DNA of 64,000 nucleotides from positions 186,001-250,000 of the forward strand of contig NZ_JAHLZZ010000001.1 in the NCBI RefSeq assembly GCF_018967845.1, written 5' to 3'. Position numbers and translations under genes: made by a program. This DNA comes from Hymenobacter siberiensis. GTDB lineage: Bacteria > Bacteroidota > Bacteroidia > Cytophagales > Hymenobacteraceae. The notes under the pieces were generated by a model that had not been told where the DNA came from, did not search any database, and saw only the letters and a program-made list of their open reading frames with translations. Positions 1 through 8,296 of the stretch are shown piece after piece (within the stretch, counting starts at the first letter, position 1; each line of letters opens with the position of its first letter).

Positions 1-1068
1 CATTGAGCAGGGCCGGCGAATGCGTGACCACCAGCAGCTGCCGCCGCTCCGCCGCGTCAATCAGCTCCTCGGCCAGCCCGGCCAGTAGCTGCGGGTGCAG
101 CTCGTTTTCCGGCTCCTCAAGGCCCAGCAGCCCGACCGCGTCGGGCTCATAAAGCAGCGTGAGCAGGGCGGCCAGCCGCATGGTGCCGTCCGACATGTAT
201 TGCGCCGGCAGCGGCTTCTCAAATTCGGCATCCCTGAACCGCAGCAGGATTCGCTCATCCGAGGTTATTTCCGGGACGATGTCGGACAGTCCCGGCACCC
301 ATTTCCGCATCTGCGCCGTGATTTTGGCGAGGGTTTCCGGGTGTTTGGTGTGCAGGTAATAGAGCACGTTGGGCAGGTTGTCGCCATTGGGCGAAAGCTT
401 TTCGCGCGGGCCGGCGTCGGAATAGCCTTTCAGGTGGTCGTCGGTGAGGTGGATATAGCGGTAGGATTTTAGCGTATCAATTACGGCATGTGCATATATG
501 CTCAATTTTGAATTCACTGCGAAAGCATATCCCAGCATCACTTGCGACGAACTGCTAATCGAAATTTTAACTGGCTTTTCAATTTTGTCATCGTCAGACT
601 GCTCAGTATTTAGTGATGAAATGAAGTCGGTCCATCCTTCTTTTCTAGCAGGCTCAGTGGTCAATAGCAATTCTTCTGTGCTATCATCCTTCACTGCCAA
701 CCATTCCTTCACCAGTATTTTTCCCTTATCACCTTCTTCTAATTCTAAGATGTATTTCAACTGACCTAGATAAGGGAAACCGCTTATTACTATTTCAAAC
801 GAAATGCTGCCTTCACTTCCTCGCGTTCGCATTCCCGCGAACCGGTTCCGCTTATCGCAAGCATCTTTTAAATCCCCCCAACCGCTTCCGCCAGAAAATC
901 CAGTGCATCCAGCACCGTGGATTTGCCGCTGCCGTTTGGCCCAATCAGCACCGTGAGCGGCGTGAGGTCGCGAAACTCCACGTCGCGCAGGGTGCGGTAG
1001 TTTTTGATGCGCAGATACGTGAGGCGGGGCACGGCCGGAGCCTGGGCGCGGGTGGGCATAAGGAGCAT
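1..1068 (-). pseudogene. AAA family ATPase (RecF/OLD-like ABC-type fold), frameshifted and cut by the window edge
   Basis: The N-terminal 65-70 residues carry [15 protein letters not shown] and a Walker [10 protein letters not shown]. The frame stops at 868-870. Dropping one base of the C6 run at 874-879 opens a frame that continues to base 1, with the Walker B/signature LLGLEEPENELHP and the switch motif VVTHSPALL near the edge. This is the layout of predicted ATPases of the AAA_21/COG4637 type, which are SMC-like and cytoplasmic. ATG codons at 1068 and 1059 are likelier starts than the TTG at 1080. The middle part (about 470-870) is clearly AT-richer than its neighbours. It is either a real frameshift mutant or a one-base homopolymer error. 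The C-terminus lies outside the window, so no client or partner can be named. Confidence 0.75.
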
Positions 1069-1174
1069 GGTTTTTCGCAAAGTAACACGGTTGAGCGCGT
1101 TGATAATTTGAGGGCCGCTCCGCCCGCAACTGCGCCGCGCCGTAGCTTACGGGCCACAAAAGCATTCCCACCCC

Positions 1175-1987
1175 ATGTCCGACCTCACCGTTTCCTTTAT
1201 TCAGACCGCGCTGCACTGGCACGATGCCGCCGCCAACCGCACCGCCTTCGACCAGTTTCTGGCCCGGCAAACCGTCCCCGCCGACCTCATTGTGCTGCCC
1301 GAGATGTTCACCACCGGCTTCAGCATGGAGGCCGCCGCCCAGGCCGAAACCATGCAGGGCGAAACCGTGGCCTGGATGCGCCAGCGCGCCGCCGACCACG
1401 ATGCCGTCATCACCGGCAGCGTCATCATCGAGGAAGACGGCTACTTCTACAACCGCCTGCTCTGGGTGCGCCCCGATGGCAGCCTGAGCTGCTACGACAA
1501 GCGCCACCTCTTCACGCTGGCCGGCGAGCAGCACACCTACACCCCCGGCCACGAGCGCCTGGTGGAGGACTGGCGCGGCTGGCGTATCTGCCCGCTGGTG
1601 TGCTACGACTTGCGCTTCCCCGTCTGGAGCCGCAACCAGCCCGTCGCGCCCTACGACCTGCTGCTGTACGTGGCCAACTGGCCCGCTGTGCGCCGCACCG
1701 CCTGGCGCACGCTGCTCCGCGCCCGCGCCATCGAGAACGTGGCCTGCGCCCTGGGCGTGAACCGCACCGGCAAGGACGGCAAAGGCCACGCCTACTCCGG
1801 CGATTCGGCCCTGATTGACGCCAAAGGCAGTTACCTCGCCGAAGCCCACGACCAGAACGGCATCTTCACCCACACCCTGAGCCGGGCCGAGCTGGATGAT
1901 TTCCGCAACAAATTCACCGCCCTCAATGACGGGGACGGGTTTGAGTTGAACGATGTAGGGGCGGGGCCTGCCCCCGCCCACCGTTGA
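1175..1987 (+). CDS. Nitrilase-superfamily omega-amidase (YafV-like)
   Basis: 270 residues forming one carbon-nitrogen hydrolase domain. The catalytic triad is visible: Glu43 in LPEMFTTGF, Lys109 in YDKRHLF and Cys143 in LVCYDLRFP. The TTGFSM and YDLRFPVWSRN stretches are typical of omega-amidases, which hydrolyse alpha-keto-glutaramate or alpha-keto-succinamate left by glutamine/methionine transamination. A methionine aminotransferase gene at 47100 makes such a salvage role plausible, though the two are far apart. The enzyme is cytoplasmic with no signal peptide. The last nine residues (GAGPAPAHR) are encoded by one arm of a dispersed palindrome (1955-2041), so the native C-terminus was probably replaced. 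It is transcribed divergently from the ATPase gene. Confidence 0.9.
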   Translation: MSDLTVSFIQTALHWHDAAANRTAFDQFLARQTVPADLIVLPEMFTTGFSMEAAAQAETMQGETVAWMRQRAADHDAVITGSVIIEEDGYFYNRLLWVRPDGSLSCYDKRHLFTLAGEQHTYTPGHERLVEDWRGWRICPLVCYDLRFPVWSRNQPVAPYDLLLYVANWPAVRRTAWRTLLRARAIENVACALGVNRTGKDGKGHAYSGDSALIDAKGSYLAEAHDQNGIFTHTLSRAELDDFRNKFTALNDGDGFELNDVGAGPAPAHR

Positions 1988-2041
1988 ACGGAATCGTTGC
2001 CACGGAACCTAACGACGGGCGGGGGCAGGCCCCGCCCCTAC
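1955..2041. repeat. GC-rich palindrome with 25-bp perfect arms
   Basis: Arm 1 (1955-1979) and arm 2 (2017-2041) are exact reverse complements, separated by 37 bases. The arm begins GTAGGGGCGGGGCC. Arm 1 lies inside the nitrilase reading frame and supplies its last codons plus the approach to the stop. The element probably also acts as a hairpin between this gene and the convergent gene at 2108. Confidence 0.85.
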
Positions 2042-2107
2042 CTTGTTCAGCCGGCACATTGAAGCCGAAACCGCCTTGGTGCCCCGCTGGGGCTTTCCGA
2101 CTCCCCC

Positions 2108-4414
2108 TTACCGCACCAGCAGGCGCTGCACGGCGGCGGCTCCATCGGTTCCTTCGGCGCGCACGAGGTACACGCCGGCGGCCAGGCCCGTGAGGCTGAG
2201 CGTATGGCGGCGCTGGGCCGCGTCGGCGGCCTGCACCACGCGGCCCGTGAGGTCGAGCACGGTGACGCGGGTGGGCAACGCGGTCTCAACGGTGGCCATG
2301 GCGGTGGCGGGGTTGGGGTAGATGCTCAGGGCCAGGGCGCGGGCGGCCTCGGTGCGGGTGGCCGTGACGGTGCGGTTACGGGTGCCGTAGCTCAGCACTC
2401 CACCCGCCTCAATGCCGATGAATAGCTCGGGCGCGCCGTCACCATTAATATCGGCGGCGGCCAGGCCGTAGTGCGAGTAGTCGCCCAGACCCAGGCGGGT
2501 GGGCTCGTAGAGCGCGGTGAGGGGGTTGTACTGCAAATCGGTACGCTCGGCGAACAGGGCCGGCGACTGCGTGCGGTAGTCGGAATAGAGGCGCAGGTAG
2601 CCGGTGGCATCGGCCGTGAGCAGGTCGGGGCGGCCGTCGCCGTCGAAGTCGGCCACGGTGGGGCTCAGGTTGGCGGGCCGGTCGCCGGTCGCGGTGCGGA
2701 TGCGGCCGTAGTCGTTATTCACCAGCACGAAGGCGCTATCGAGCGGGCCGCGGCCACGGTTGCGGAAGTAGCGCAGGGCCATGCCCGGCTCGCGCACCTC
2801 ATTGGTTCCGATGAGCAGGTCGACGTAGCCATCGTTGTCTACATCGGTAAAGCAGGGCATGTCGTCCTTCGTATAGGGCAGCAGGCCGGTGCCGGTGGTT
2901 GCGCCCTGCGGCTTAAAATTGATGGCATTGGCCGCGCTAAAGGCCACGGGCCGGCCGGCGGCGGCGGTGTTCAGAATGTAATAGAGGATGTTGGTGCCCC
3001 GGTCCCAGGCGGCGTAGGCCAGGTCGGTGGCGCCGTCGCGGTTCAGGTCTACGAGCACGGGTTTGAGGCCTTGCAGGCCCTGGGCAGCCAGGCCCAAGTA
3101 GTCGCTGCTCACGAACTGGAATACCGGCCGGGCGCGGGTGCCCACGTTACAGTAGTAGGTGAGGCTGGCGCGGTACACGTTGTTCACGCGGTCGGCCCGG
3201 TTGCCGATGAGCATATCCGGCAGGCCGTCGCCGTCGAGGTCGCCGAAGGTGGGCGCGGCCCCTTCGCTCACGTCAATCATGTCGTTTTGCAGGAAACCGG
3301 CCGGCTGGCTGGTGTAAACGGGCGCACCGCTGGCGGCCGAATTGGTGAAGAGCTGCACGTTGTTGCGCATGCTCACCAAATCCGACACGTTGTTGACCAT
3401 ATTGGAAGCCACCACCAAATCGGGCTTGCCATCGAAGTTGGCATCGAACTGATAGCCGGCCGGAAATACTGGCACCCGCGCCGGCGCGGCCGCCGACGGA
3501 AAGCTGGCGCTGATGCCCACCTGCGTAACCACGGGCAGGGCCGTGGTACCCGAGTTGAGCAGGCGGGCCAGCTCGGGGCAGTTGTCGCGGCCGTCGAGCA
3601 GGTCCTGGTCGCCGTCGCCGTCGAGGTCCACCAGCAGCAGGCTGTGGCCGCCAGTGTGGGTGGGCCGGGTGGCCGTGAAGCACTGCTGGCCATTGAGCTT
3701 GAACTCGGCACAGCCGCCGCAGGACTGGATGCCGCCCCAGTTATCGGTGGTGAGGGTGAAGGTGAGGGCGCTGCCGCAGGTGCCGGGGCTGTTGTTGATG
3801 TACTGCTCGATGAACGACGCGCTGACGAAATCATAGGTCATGATATCGAGCTTGCCATCGCCGTTCACGTCCTGAATGGCGGGCAGGTTGTAGCCGCCGA
3901 TGGTGAGGTTGGCCGAGCCCGTGAAATTGCCGGTGAAGCGAATCTGATTAGTGGCCAGAGCAAAGCTGGGCCGACCATTCACCAGGGCATTGCGGAACAC
4001 CCGGATTTCGCCGCCGTTGATGTAGGTGAACAGGTCGGGGCGACCGTCGCAGTCGTAGTCGCGCAGCAGCGCCCAGCCACGCAGGTCGCTGGGGAACAGG
4101 CTTTCGTACTGCGGGGCATACTCCCAGCGGCGACCGGCGGTGGTGCCGGGCGCGGCCACGCTCAGAAACGTGTAGCAGCGGCTACTTTCGTGGTCGAAGG
4201 CAAACAGGTCCGGCTGGCCGTCGTTGTTCAGGTCGATGGTGCTGAACTGGGGCGTATTGAAGCCGCCGGCCCAGGCATTGCGCAGGGTATCGGTGCCCTG
4301 CACCACCTTGGCCGTGGCCCGGCTCTCAAACCCAAAGGCGGCGCTGCCCGACTGGCCCCAGGCAACCCCGGCAAAAGCCAGCAGCGCCAGCACCAAAGCG
4401 TAAGAACGAATCAT
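2108..4414 (-). CDS. Secreted FG-GAP/VCBS repeat protein with type IX secretion sorting domain
   Basis: 768 residues from the ATG at 4414, chosen because a clean signal peptide follows (MIRSYALVLALLAFAGVAWG, then QS). The body has about ten calcium-binding FG-GAP-type Asp motifs such as DLNNDGQPDLF, DVNGDGKLDIM, DLDGDGLPDML, DFDGDGRPDLL and DINGDGAPELF, which predict a beta-propeller. The last 80 residues form a Por secretion C-terminal domain (IYPNPATAMATVE, LDLTGRVV, LAAGVYLVRA), marking it for export and surface attachment through the T9SS. The role is unknown; such propellers usually bind polymers or other proteins. It is divergent from murF over about 100 bp. Confidence 0.88.
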   Translation of the reverse strand: MIRSYALVLALLAFAGVAWGQSGSAAFGFESRATAKVVQGTDTLRNAWAGGFNTPQFSTIDLNNDGQPDLFAFDHESSRCYTFLSVAAPGTTAGRRWEYAPQYESLFPSDLRGWALLRDYDCDGRPDLFTYINGGEIRVFRNALVNGRPSFALATNQIRFTGNFTGSANLTIGGYNLPAIQDVNGDGKLDIMTYDFVSASFIEQYINNSPGTCGSALTFTLTTDNWGGIQSCGGCAEFKLNGQQCFTATRPTHTGGHSLLLVDLDGDGDQDLLDGRDNCPELARLLNSGTTALPVVTQVGISASFPSAAAPARVPVFPAGYQFDANFDGKPDLVVASNMVNNVSDLVSMRNNVQLFTNSAASGAPVYTSQPAGFLQNDMIDVSEGAAPTFGDLDGDGLPDMLIGNRADRVNNVYRASLTYYCNVGTRARPVFQFVSSDYLGLAAQGLQGLKPVLVDLNRDGATDLAYAAWDRGTNILYYILNTAAAGRPVAFSAANAINFKPQGATTGTGLLPYTKDDMPCFTDVDNDGYVDLLIGTNEVREPGMALRYFRNRGRGPLDSAFVLVNNDYGRIRTATGDRPANLSPTVADFDGDGRPDLLTADATGYLRLYSDYRTQSPALFAERTDLQYNPLTALYEPTRLGLGDYSHYGLAAADINGDGAPELFIGIEAGGVLSYGTRNRTVTATRTEAARALALSIYPNPATAMATVETALPTRVTVLDLTGRVVQAADAAQRRHTLSLTGLAAGVYLVRAEGTDGAAAVQRLLVR

Positions 4415-4510
4415 GGAAAAGAAATTGGGGAAGCGGTGCCGTGCGCGGAACAAAAATCACGCCCACCTTTGCAGCAAGTTACACCCGGTTTGATTTTCCA
4501 GTTCCGCAGC

Positions 4511-5809
4511 ATGTTGCTCTATTCCCGTTATTTGGCCGCCGGCGGCCTCGTCAGCACCGATTCGCGCCAGCCCCAGCCCGGCACCCTGTTCTTTGCCCTG
4601 AACGGCCCCAGCTTTCGCGGGGCGGCATTTGCGCCGCAGGCCCTGGCCGCTGGCGCGAGCCACGCCGTGGTCGACGACGTGCTGCTGGCCGCCTCCGATC
4701 CTATCCGCTACACCTACGCCCCCGACCCGCTGGTGGCCCTGCAGCAGCTGGCCCGCCACCACCGCCGGCAGTTCCGCATCCCGGTGCTAGCCATCACGGG
4801 TTCCAACGGCAAAACCACCACCAAAGAGCTACTCACAGCCGTGCTGGCGCAACAGTTCAAAGTGCTGGCCACCATTGGCAACCTCAACAACCACATTGGC
4901 GTGCCGCTCACGCTGCTGCGCCTGCGCACCGGCGAGCACGACTTTGCCGTGATTGAGATGGGGGCCAACCACCGGGGCGAAATCGCGGCCTACTGCGAGT
5001 GGGCCGAGCCAACCCACGGCCTCATCACCAACATCGGCAAGGCCCACCTCGAAGGATTTGGCGGGGCCGAGGGCGTGGCTCTGGGCAAGGGCGAGCTGTT
5101 CGACTACCTCACCCGCACCGGCGGCACGGCCTTCGTGAACACCCTGGATGCGCGCCTGCCGTCGCTGGCGGCGCAGGTGCCCGTTATTCGCACCTATCCC
5201 CGCGTGATGGACGACTACCCCGCCACGCTGCTCTCGGCTGCGCCCGCCGTGGCCCTGCGCCTCGGCGACAATACCGAAATAGTGGCCCAGCTCACCGGCG
5301 ACTACAACTTCCCGAACCTAGCGGCCGCCGCCGCCGTGGGCCAGTTTTTCGGAGTTCCGACCAATAAAATCGCGGCCGCCCTGGCCCGCTACAACCCGCA
5401 AAACAACCGCTCGCAGCTCCTGCGCACCCCCGCCGGCAACGAGCTGGTGCTGGATGCTTACAACGCCAACCCCAGCAGCATGGGCGCGGCCCTGCGCAGC
5501 TTCGCAGCCCGCCCGGTGGCGGCTGGCCAAACCAAGCTGGTGCTGCTCGGCGACATGTTCGAGTTGGGCGACGAGAGTGCTAAAGAGCACGCGGCGCTGG
5601 GCCAGCTGCTGGCGGAGCTACCGCTGCCGCAGGTGCTGCTCATCGGCCCGGAAATGGCGCGGGCGGCGGCGCGGGCCGGCTCAGCCCAGCATTTCGCCAC
5701 CAAAGCAGAGGCGGCCGAATGGCTGCGCGCCCACCCCGTGTGCGGCCGGCAGGTGCTGGTGAAAGGCAGCCGCGGCATGGCCCTGGAAACGCTGGTGGAG
5801 CTGCTGTGA
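4511..5809 (+). CDS. murF: UDP-N-acetylmuramoyl-tripeptide--D-alanyl-D-alanine ligase
   Basis: 432 residues from the ATG at 4511. The same frame is open far upstream, but that stretch is the mirror of the FG-GAP gene and is not coding. Domain order is Mur-ligase N-terminal (STDSRQPQPGTLFFAL), central ATPase with the P-loop TGSNGKTTTKE (Lys101) and metal/substrate motif EMGANHRGEI, then the C-terminal domain with DAYNANPSSM and LGDMFELG. It adds D-Ala-D-Ala to UDP-MurNAc-tripeptide in cytoplasmic peptidoglycan precursor synthesis. It stands alone rather than in a dcw cluster, as often in this group. Transcription probably ends at the 5811-5912 palindrome. Confidence 0.96.
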   Translation: MLLYSRYLAAGGLVSTDSRQPQPGTLFFALNGPSFRGAAFAPQALAAGASHAVVDDVLLAASDPIRYTYAPDPLVALQQLARHHRRQFRIPVLAITGSNGKTTTKELLTAVLAQQFKVLATIGNLNNHIGVPLTLLRLRTGEHDFAVIEMGANHRGEIAAYCEWAEPTHGLITNIGKAHLEGFGGAEGVALGKGELFDYLTRTGGTAFVNTLDARLPSLAAQVPVIRTYPRVMDDYPATLLSAAPAVALRLGDNTEIVAQLTGDYNFPNLAAAAAVGQFFGVPTNKIAAALARYNPQNNRSQLLRTPAGNELVLDAYNANPSSMGAALRSFAARPVAAGQTKLVLLGDMFELGDESAKEHAALGQLLAELPLPQVLLIGPEMARAAARAGSAQHFATKAEAAEWLRAHPVCGRQVLVKGSRGMALETLVELL

Positions 5810-5810
5810 T

Positions 5811-5912
5811 TGGTGAGGTGTGAAATGGTGAGGTGGTGAGTTTGATGTTCAATTGGCCGAAATGCGCAAATCGAACATCAAACTCACCACCTCACCATTT
5901 CACACCTCACCA
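5811..5912. repeat. Dispersed palindrome with 40-bp perfect arms between convergent genes
   Basis: The left arm (5811-5850, rich in GGTGAG and ending TTTGATGTTC) and the right arm (5873-5912) are exact reverse complements around a 22-base loop. The element fills the whole gap between murF and rfbC, which converge, so it very likely serves as a bidirectional terminator. A relative lies at 60519-60613, again between convergent genes, and a partial arm lies upstream of the GT4 gene (about 7687-7713). Confidence 0.9.
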
Positions 5913-6458
5913 CTAAAACGGGCTCACGAAATCCTTGAAGGCCGGCAGCTCATTATCCTTGCCCGACACGAGCGGGTGCACTTCGGTGCCCCAGTTGATG
6001 CCCAGGTCGGCATCGTCCCAGCGCAGGCCGCCTTCGGTGGCGGGGGCGTAGTAGTCGGAGCACTTATAGATGAAGATGGTATTGTCTTCGAGAGCCATGA
6101 AGCCGTGGGCGAAGCCGGCCGGAATGTAGAGCATGTTGGCCTTGTGGGCCGTGAGCTCCACCATTTGGTGCTGGCCGTAGGTGGGCGAATCCTGGCGCAA
6201 ATCCACGGCCACGTCGAAGGCGCGGCCCTGGCCTACGCGCACCAGCTTGGCCTGCGCGTGGGGTGGGCGCTGGAAATGCAGGCCGCGCAATACGCCTTTT
6301 TTGGAGTTCGACTGGTTATCCTGCACCCATTGGGCATCGGCTCCGGCCTCGGCCATGAGGCGCTCGCAGAAGGTTTCAAAGAACACGCCCCGGTCGTCGG
6401 CGAAAACGCGGGGGGTAAACTCAATCAGGCCGGCTAGGGGGAATTTCTTTACTTCCAT
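5913..6458 (-). CDS. rfbC: dTDP-4-dehydrorhamnose 3,5-epimerase
   Basis: 181 residues, the full length for RmlC/RfbC. The cupin core is complete. The catalytic His61 sits in VLRGLHFQ, a second conserved His118 in IPAGFAHGF, and a Tyr-rich segment YKCSDYYAP follows at 131-139. It epimerises dTDP-4-keto-6-deoxy-glucose at C3 and C5, the third step to dTDP-L-rhamnose for surface polysaccharide. The other rml genes are not in the window. A neighbouring GT4 glycosyltransferase on the same strand fits a surface-glycan setting. A consensus -7 box lies so close to the ATG that the mRNA may be leaderless. Confidence 0.96.
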   Translation of the reverse strand: MEVKKFPLAGLIEFTPRVFADDRGVFFETFCERLMAEAGADAQWVQDNQSNSKKGVLRGLHFQRPPHAQAKLVRVGQGRAFDVAVDLRQDSPTYGQHQMVELTAHKANMLYIPAGFAHGFMALEDNTIFIYKCSDYYAPATEGGLRWDDADLGINWGTEVHPLVSGKDNELPAFKDFVSPF

Positions 6459-6463
6459 CGGGG

Positions 6464-6471
6464 CAAAGGTA
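6464..6471 (-). promoter_or_regulatory. Bacteroidota -7 box (TACCTTTG) for rfbC
   Basis: On the minus strand the sequence is TACCTTTG, an exact TAnnTTTG match, five bases before the rfbC ATG at 6458. The expected transcription start falls at or next to the start codon. No clear -33 TTTG box was seen. Confidence 0.6.
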
Positions 6472-6510
6472 GAAGATTGGGGAATATTGGTTTTATAGTT
6501 AGGCCGTAAA

Positions 6511-6552
6511 AAGAACGGTCATGCTTCGGCTGCGCTCAGCATGACCGTTCTT
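6511..6552. repeat. Short member of the GTCATGC palindrome family; probable terminator
   Basis: Stem 6511-6524 (AAGAACGGTCATGC) pairs perfectly with 6539-6552 across a 14-base loop whose sequence (TTCGGCTGCGCTCA) is the inner part of the larger repeats at 8130, 14189 and 46964. It is followed by a T-rich tract on the plus strand and preceded by an A-rich one. It lies just past the end of the GT4 gene on the minus strand, so it may terminate that transcript. Confidence 0.8.
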
Positions 6553-6567
6553 TTCTTTCTTACTCAT

Positions 6568-7683
6568 TTACTTCCGCTGCACTGCTGCTACTGCGGCAAT
6601 GTACTTATCGAGCACCAGCCGCTCATCAAACTTAGTTTCGGCGAGGTAGCGGCTGTTCTGGCCCATGCCGCGTAGGTCGGCATCGCTCAGGTGCAGCACT
6701 TGCAGCATTTTGGCGGCCAGGTCCTCGCCGTCGCGCACCTGACAGAGGTAGCCGTTGCGGCCGTCCACCACGGTTTCGCGGCAGCCGGGCACGTCGGTGG
6801 TTACGATGGGCTTGCCCACGGCGGCCGCTTCGAGCAGGGTTTTGGGGGTGCCTTCGCGGTAGCTGGGCAGCACCACGCAATCGGCGCGGTGCAGGTGGGC
6901 GGCCACATCGTCGGAGCGGCCCAGGTATTCGATATCGCCGCTCAGCAGCCACTCCTCAAACGTGGCACGGGGCACGCCCACGCCGCCGGCCTCATCGAGG
7001 CTACCGAGCAGCTGAATGCGGGTGCTGGGCACGGCCTGCCGAATGATTTTGGCGGCCTCAAAGTATTCAACCACGCCCTTTTCATAGAGTACCCGCGCCA
7101 CCATCAGAAACACGAACGGGGTTTGGCGCACGAACCCGGCGGCGGGCCGGAACTTGGTGGTATCAACGCCCGAGCCGGGCAGCAGGTCGGTTATTTCGCT
7201 TTTTATCAGGTCATTGTCCAGAAATAGCTGCCGGTCGTCGCCGTTCTGGAAAAACACTTTGGCCGGGAAGCGGAATGCGAAGCGGTAGAGCCCCAGGGCC
7301 ACCTTGCTCACGAAGTTTTTGATGATAAACACCGTGCCCAGCCCACTCACGTTGTTGATGCTGGGGATGCCCGCGATGCGGGCCGCAATGCTGCCGTAGA
7401 TATTGGGCTTGATGGTGTAGTGCAGCACCACATCGGGCTTTTCACGCTTATAAATCTGGTAGAAACGGCGCGTAAGGGCGGCATCCTTCACGGGGTTGGT
7501 GCCCTTGTTCTCCATCAGAATGGGCACGAAGCGGCAGCCCAGCTCGGTTTCGAGGCGCGCCGAATAGTCATCGGGCGGGGCAATGGCCAGCACTTCGTGG
7601 CCAGCGGCCTGCAAGGCCCGCACGAGGCTGGCGCGGAAATTCCAAATGTTCCAGCTGGTATTGATGACGATGGCGACGCGCAA
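6568..7683 (-). CDS. GT4-family glycosyltransferase
   Basis: 371 residues from a TTG at 7683, giving MRVAIVINTSWNIWNFR, the normal beginning of a GT-B enzyme. A longer frame with an ATG near 7725 would translate a GGTGAG repeat arm, so I prefer the TTG. The N-terminal acceptor domain is followed by the C-terminal nucleotide-sugar domain with VARVLYEKGVVEYFEAA and the EX7E-type motif PSYREGTPKTLLEAAAVGKPIVTTDVPG. It probably transfers a sugar onto a polysaccharide or lipid carrier at the cytoplasmic membrane face. WbpT/EpsD-like relatives act in O-antigen or exopolysaccharide assembly. Donor and acceptor cannot be told from sequence. Confidence 0.88.
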   Translation of the reverse strand: MRVAIVINTSWNIWNFRASLVRALQAAGHEVLAIAPPDDYSARLETELGCRFVPILMENKGTNPVKDAALTRRFYQIYKREKPDVVLHYTIKPNIYGSIAARIAGIPSINNVSGLGTVFIIKNFVSKVALGLYRFAFRFPAKVFFQNGDDRQLFLDNDLIKSEITDLLPGSGVDTTKFRPAAGFVRQTPFVFLMVARVLYEKGVVEYFEAAKIIRQAVPSTRIQLLGSLDEAGGVGVPRATFEEWLLSGDIEYLGRSDDVAAHLHRADCVVLPSYREGTPKTLLEAAAVGKPIVTTDVPGCRETVVDGRNGYLCQVRDGEDLAAKMLQVLHLSDADLRGMGQNSRYLAETKFDERLVLDKYIAAVAAVQRK

Positions 7684-7816
7684 GACGGTGAGTAGTGAGT
7701 GGTGAGATGGTGAGTTCCGGGGCAAAGGTCGACCTTACGGATTTTACCCACACCTGTTTATTCAAACACTCACCATTTCACCTTTTCGCCGGTACTTTGT
7801 GGGCGCTTTGCGTGTT

Positions 7817-8122
7817 ATGCCTGCCATGAACCTTCAACTTTCAGCCTTTCTGTTTCTGCTGGCGCTGCTGCCGCAGGTGGCTTCGGCCACGCCGCCGGTG
7901 CTACCGGGCCAGCTTATCTTCCAGAAAAACTGCGTGCGCTGCCACGGAGCCAACGGCAAGCGCGGCCTCAATGGCGCGCATGACCTCACCAAGAGCAACC
8001 TCAACGCGTTCGGCCGCACCTACCTCGTTACCAATGGTATGGGCAAGATGCCGGCCTTCGGCAAATCCCTTATGCCCGAGCAGGTGCAGCAGGTTGTGGC
8101 CTATTCGCTTACTTTGAAGTAA
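7817..8122 (+). CDS. Small periplasmic c-type cytochrome
   Basis: 101 residues from the ATG at 7817 (98 from the ATG at 7826, MNLQLSAFLFLLALLPQ). There is an N-terminal signal peptide ending about ASA-TP, then one haem-binding CVRCH motif and a later MGKMPAFG that offers the axial methionine. One cytochrome c domain fills the mature protein, so it is likely a soluble periplasmic electron carrier or a stand-alone subunit; the partner oxidase is not in the window. A large palindrome follows at 8130-8230 and probably terminates it before hflX. Confidence 0.85.
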   Translation: MPAMNLQLSAFLFLLALLPQVASATPPVLPGQLIFQKNCVRCHGANGKRGLNGAHDLTKSNLNAFGRTYLVTNGMGKMPAFGKSLMPEQVQQVVAYSLTLK

Positions 8123-8129
8123 CATTGAG

Positions 8130-8230
8130 CGTCATGCCGAGCGCAGCCGAGGCATCTCGCGTGCCGAAGTAATTCAATCGTATTGATTAGTGGCAGCACG
8201 CGAGATGCCTCGGCTGCGCTCGGCATGACG
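8130..8230. repeat. GTCATGC-family palindrome, 35-bp perfect arms
   Basis: Arms 8130-8164 and 8196-8230 are exact reverse complements with a 31-base AT-rich loop. The arm starts CGTCATGCCGAGCGCAGCCG. It lies between the cytochrome gene and hflX. It is the most intact of at least six relatives in the window (6511, 14189, 15352, 15617, 46964). Confidence 0.9.
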
Positions 8231-8296
8231 TTCTTTTTGGCCGGAACTGCGTTTAGCTTATTCTGACCCATCCAATACTGATTACAACCCCATCCC

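Noticed and set aside
2471..4510. An apparent 680-residue N-terminal extension of MurF
   Set aside because: It is antisense to the FG-GAP gene and has no conserved domain; MurF is full length from 4511.
7793..7800. A -7 box (GTACTTTG) before the cytochrome gene
   Set aside because: Spacing between TA and TTTG is one base short of the TAnnTTTG consensus.
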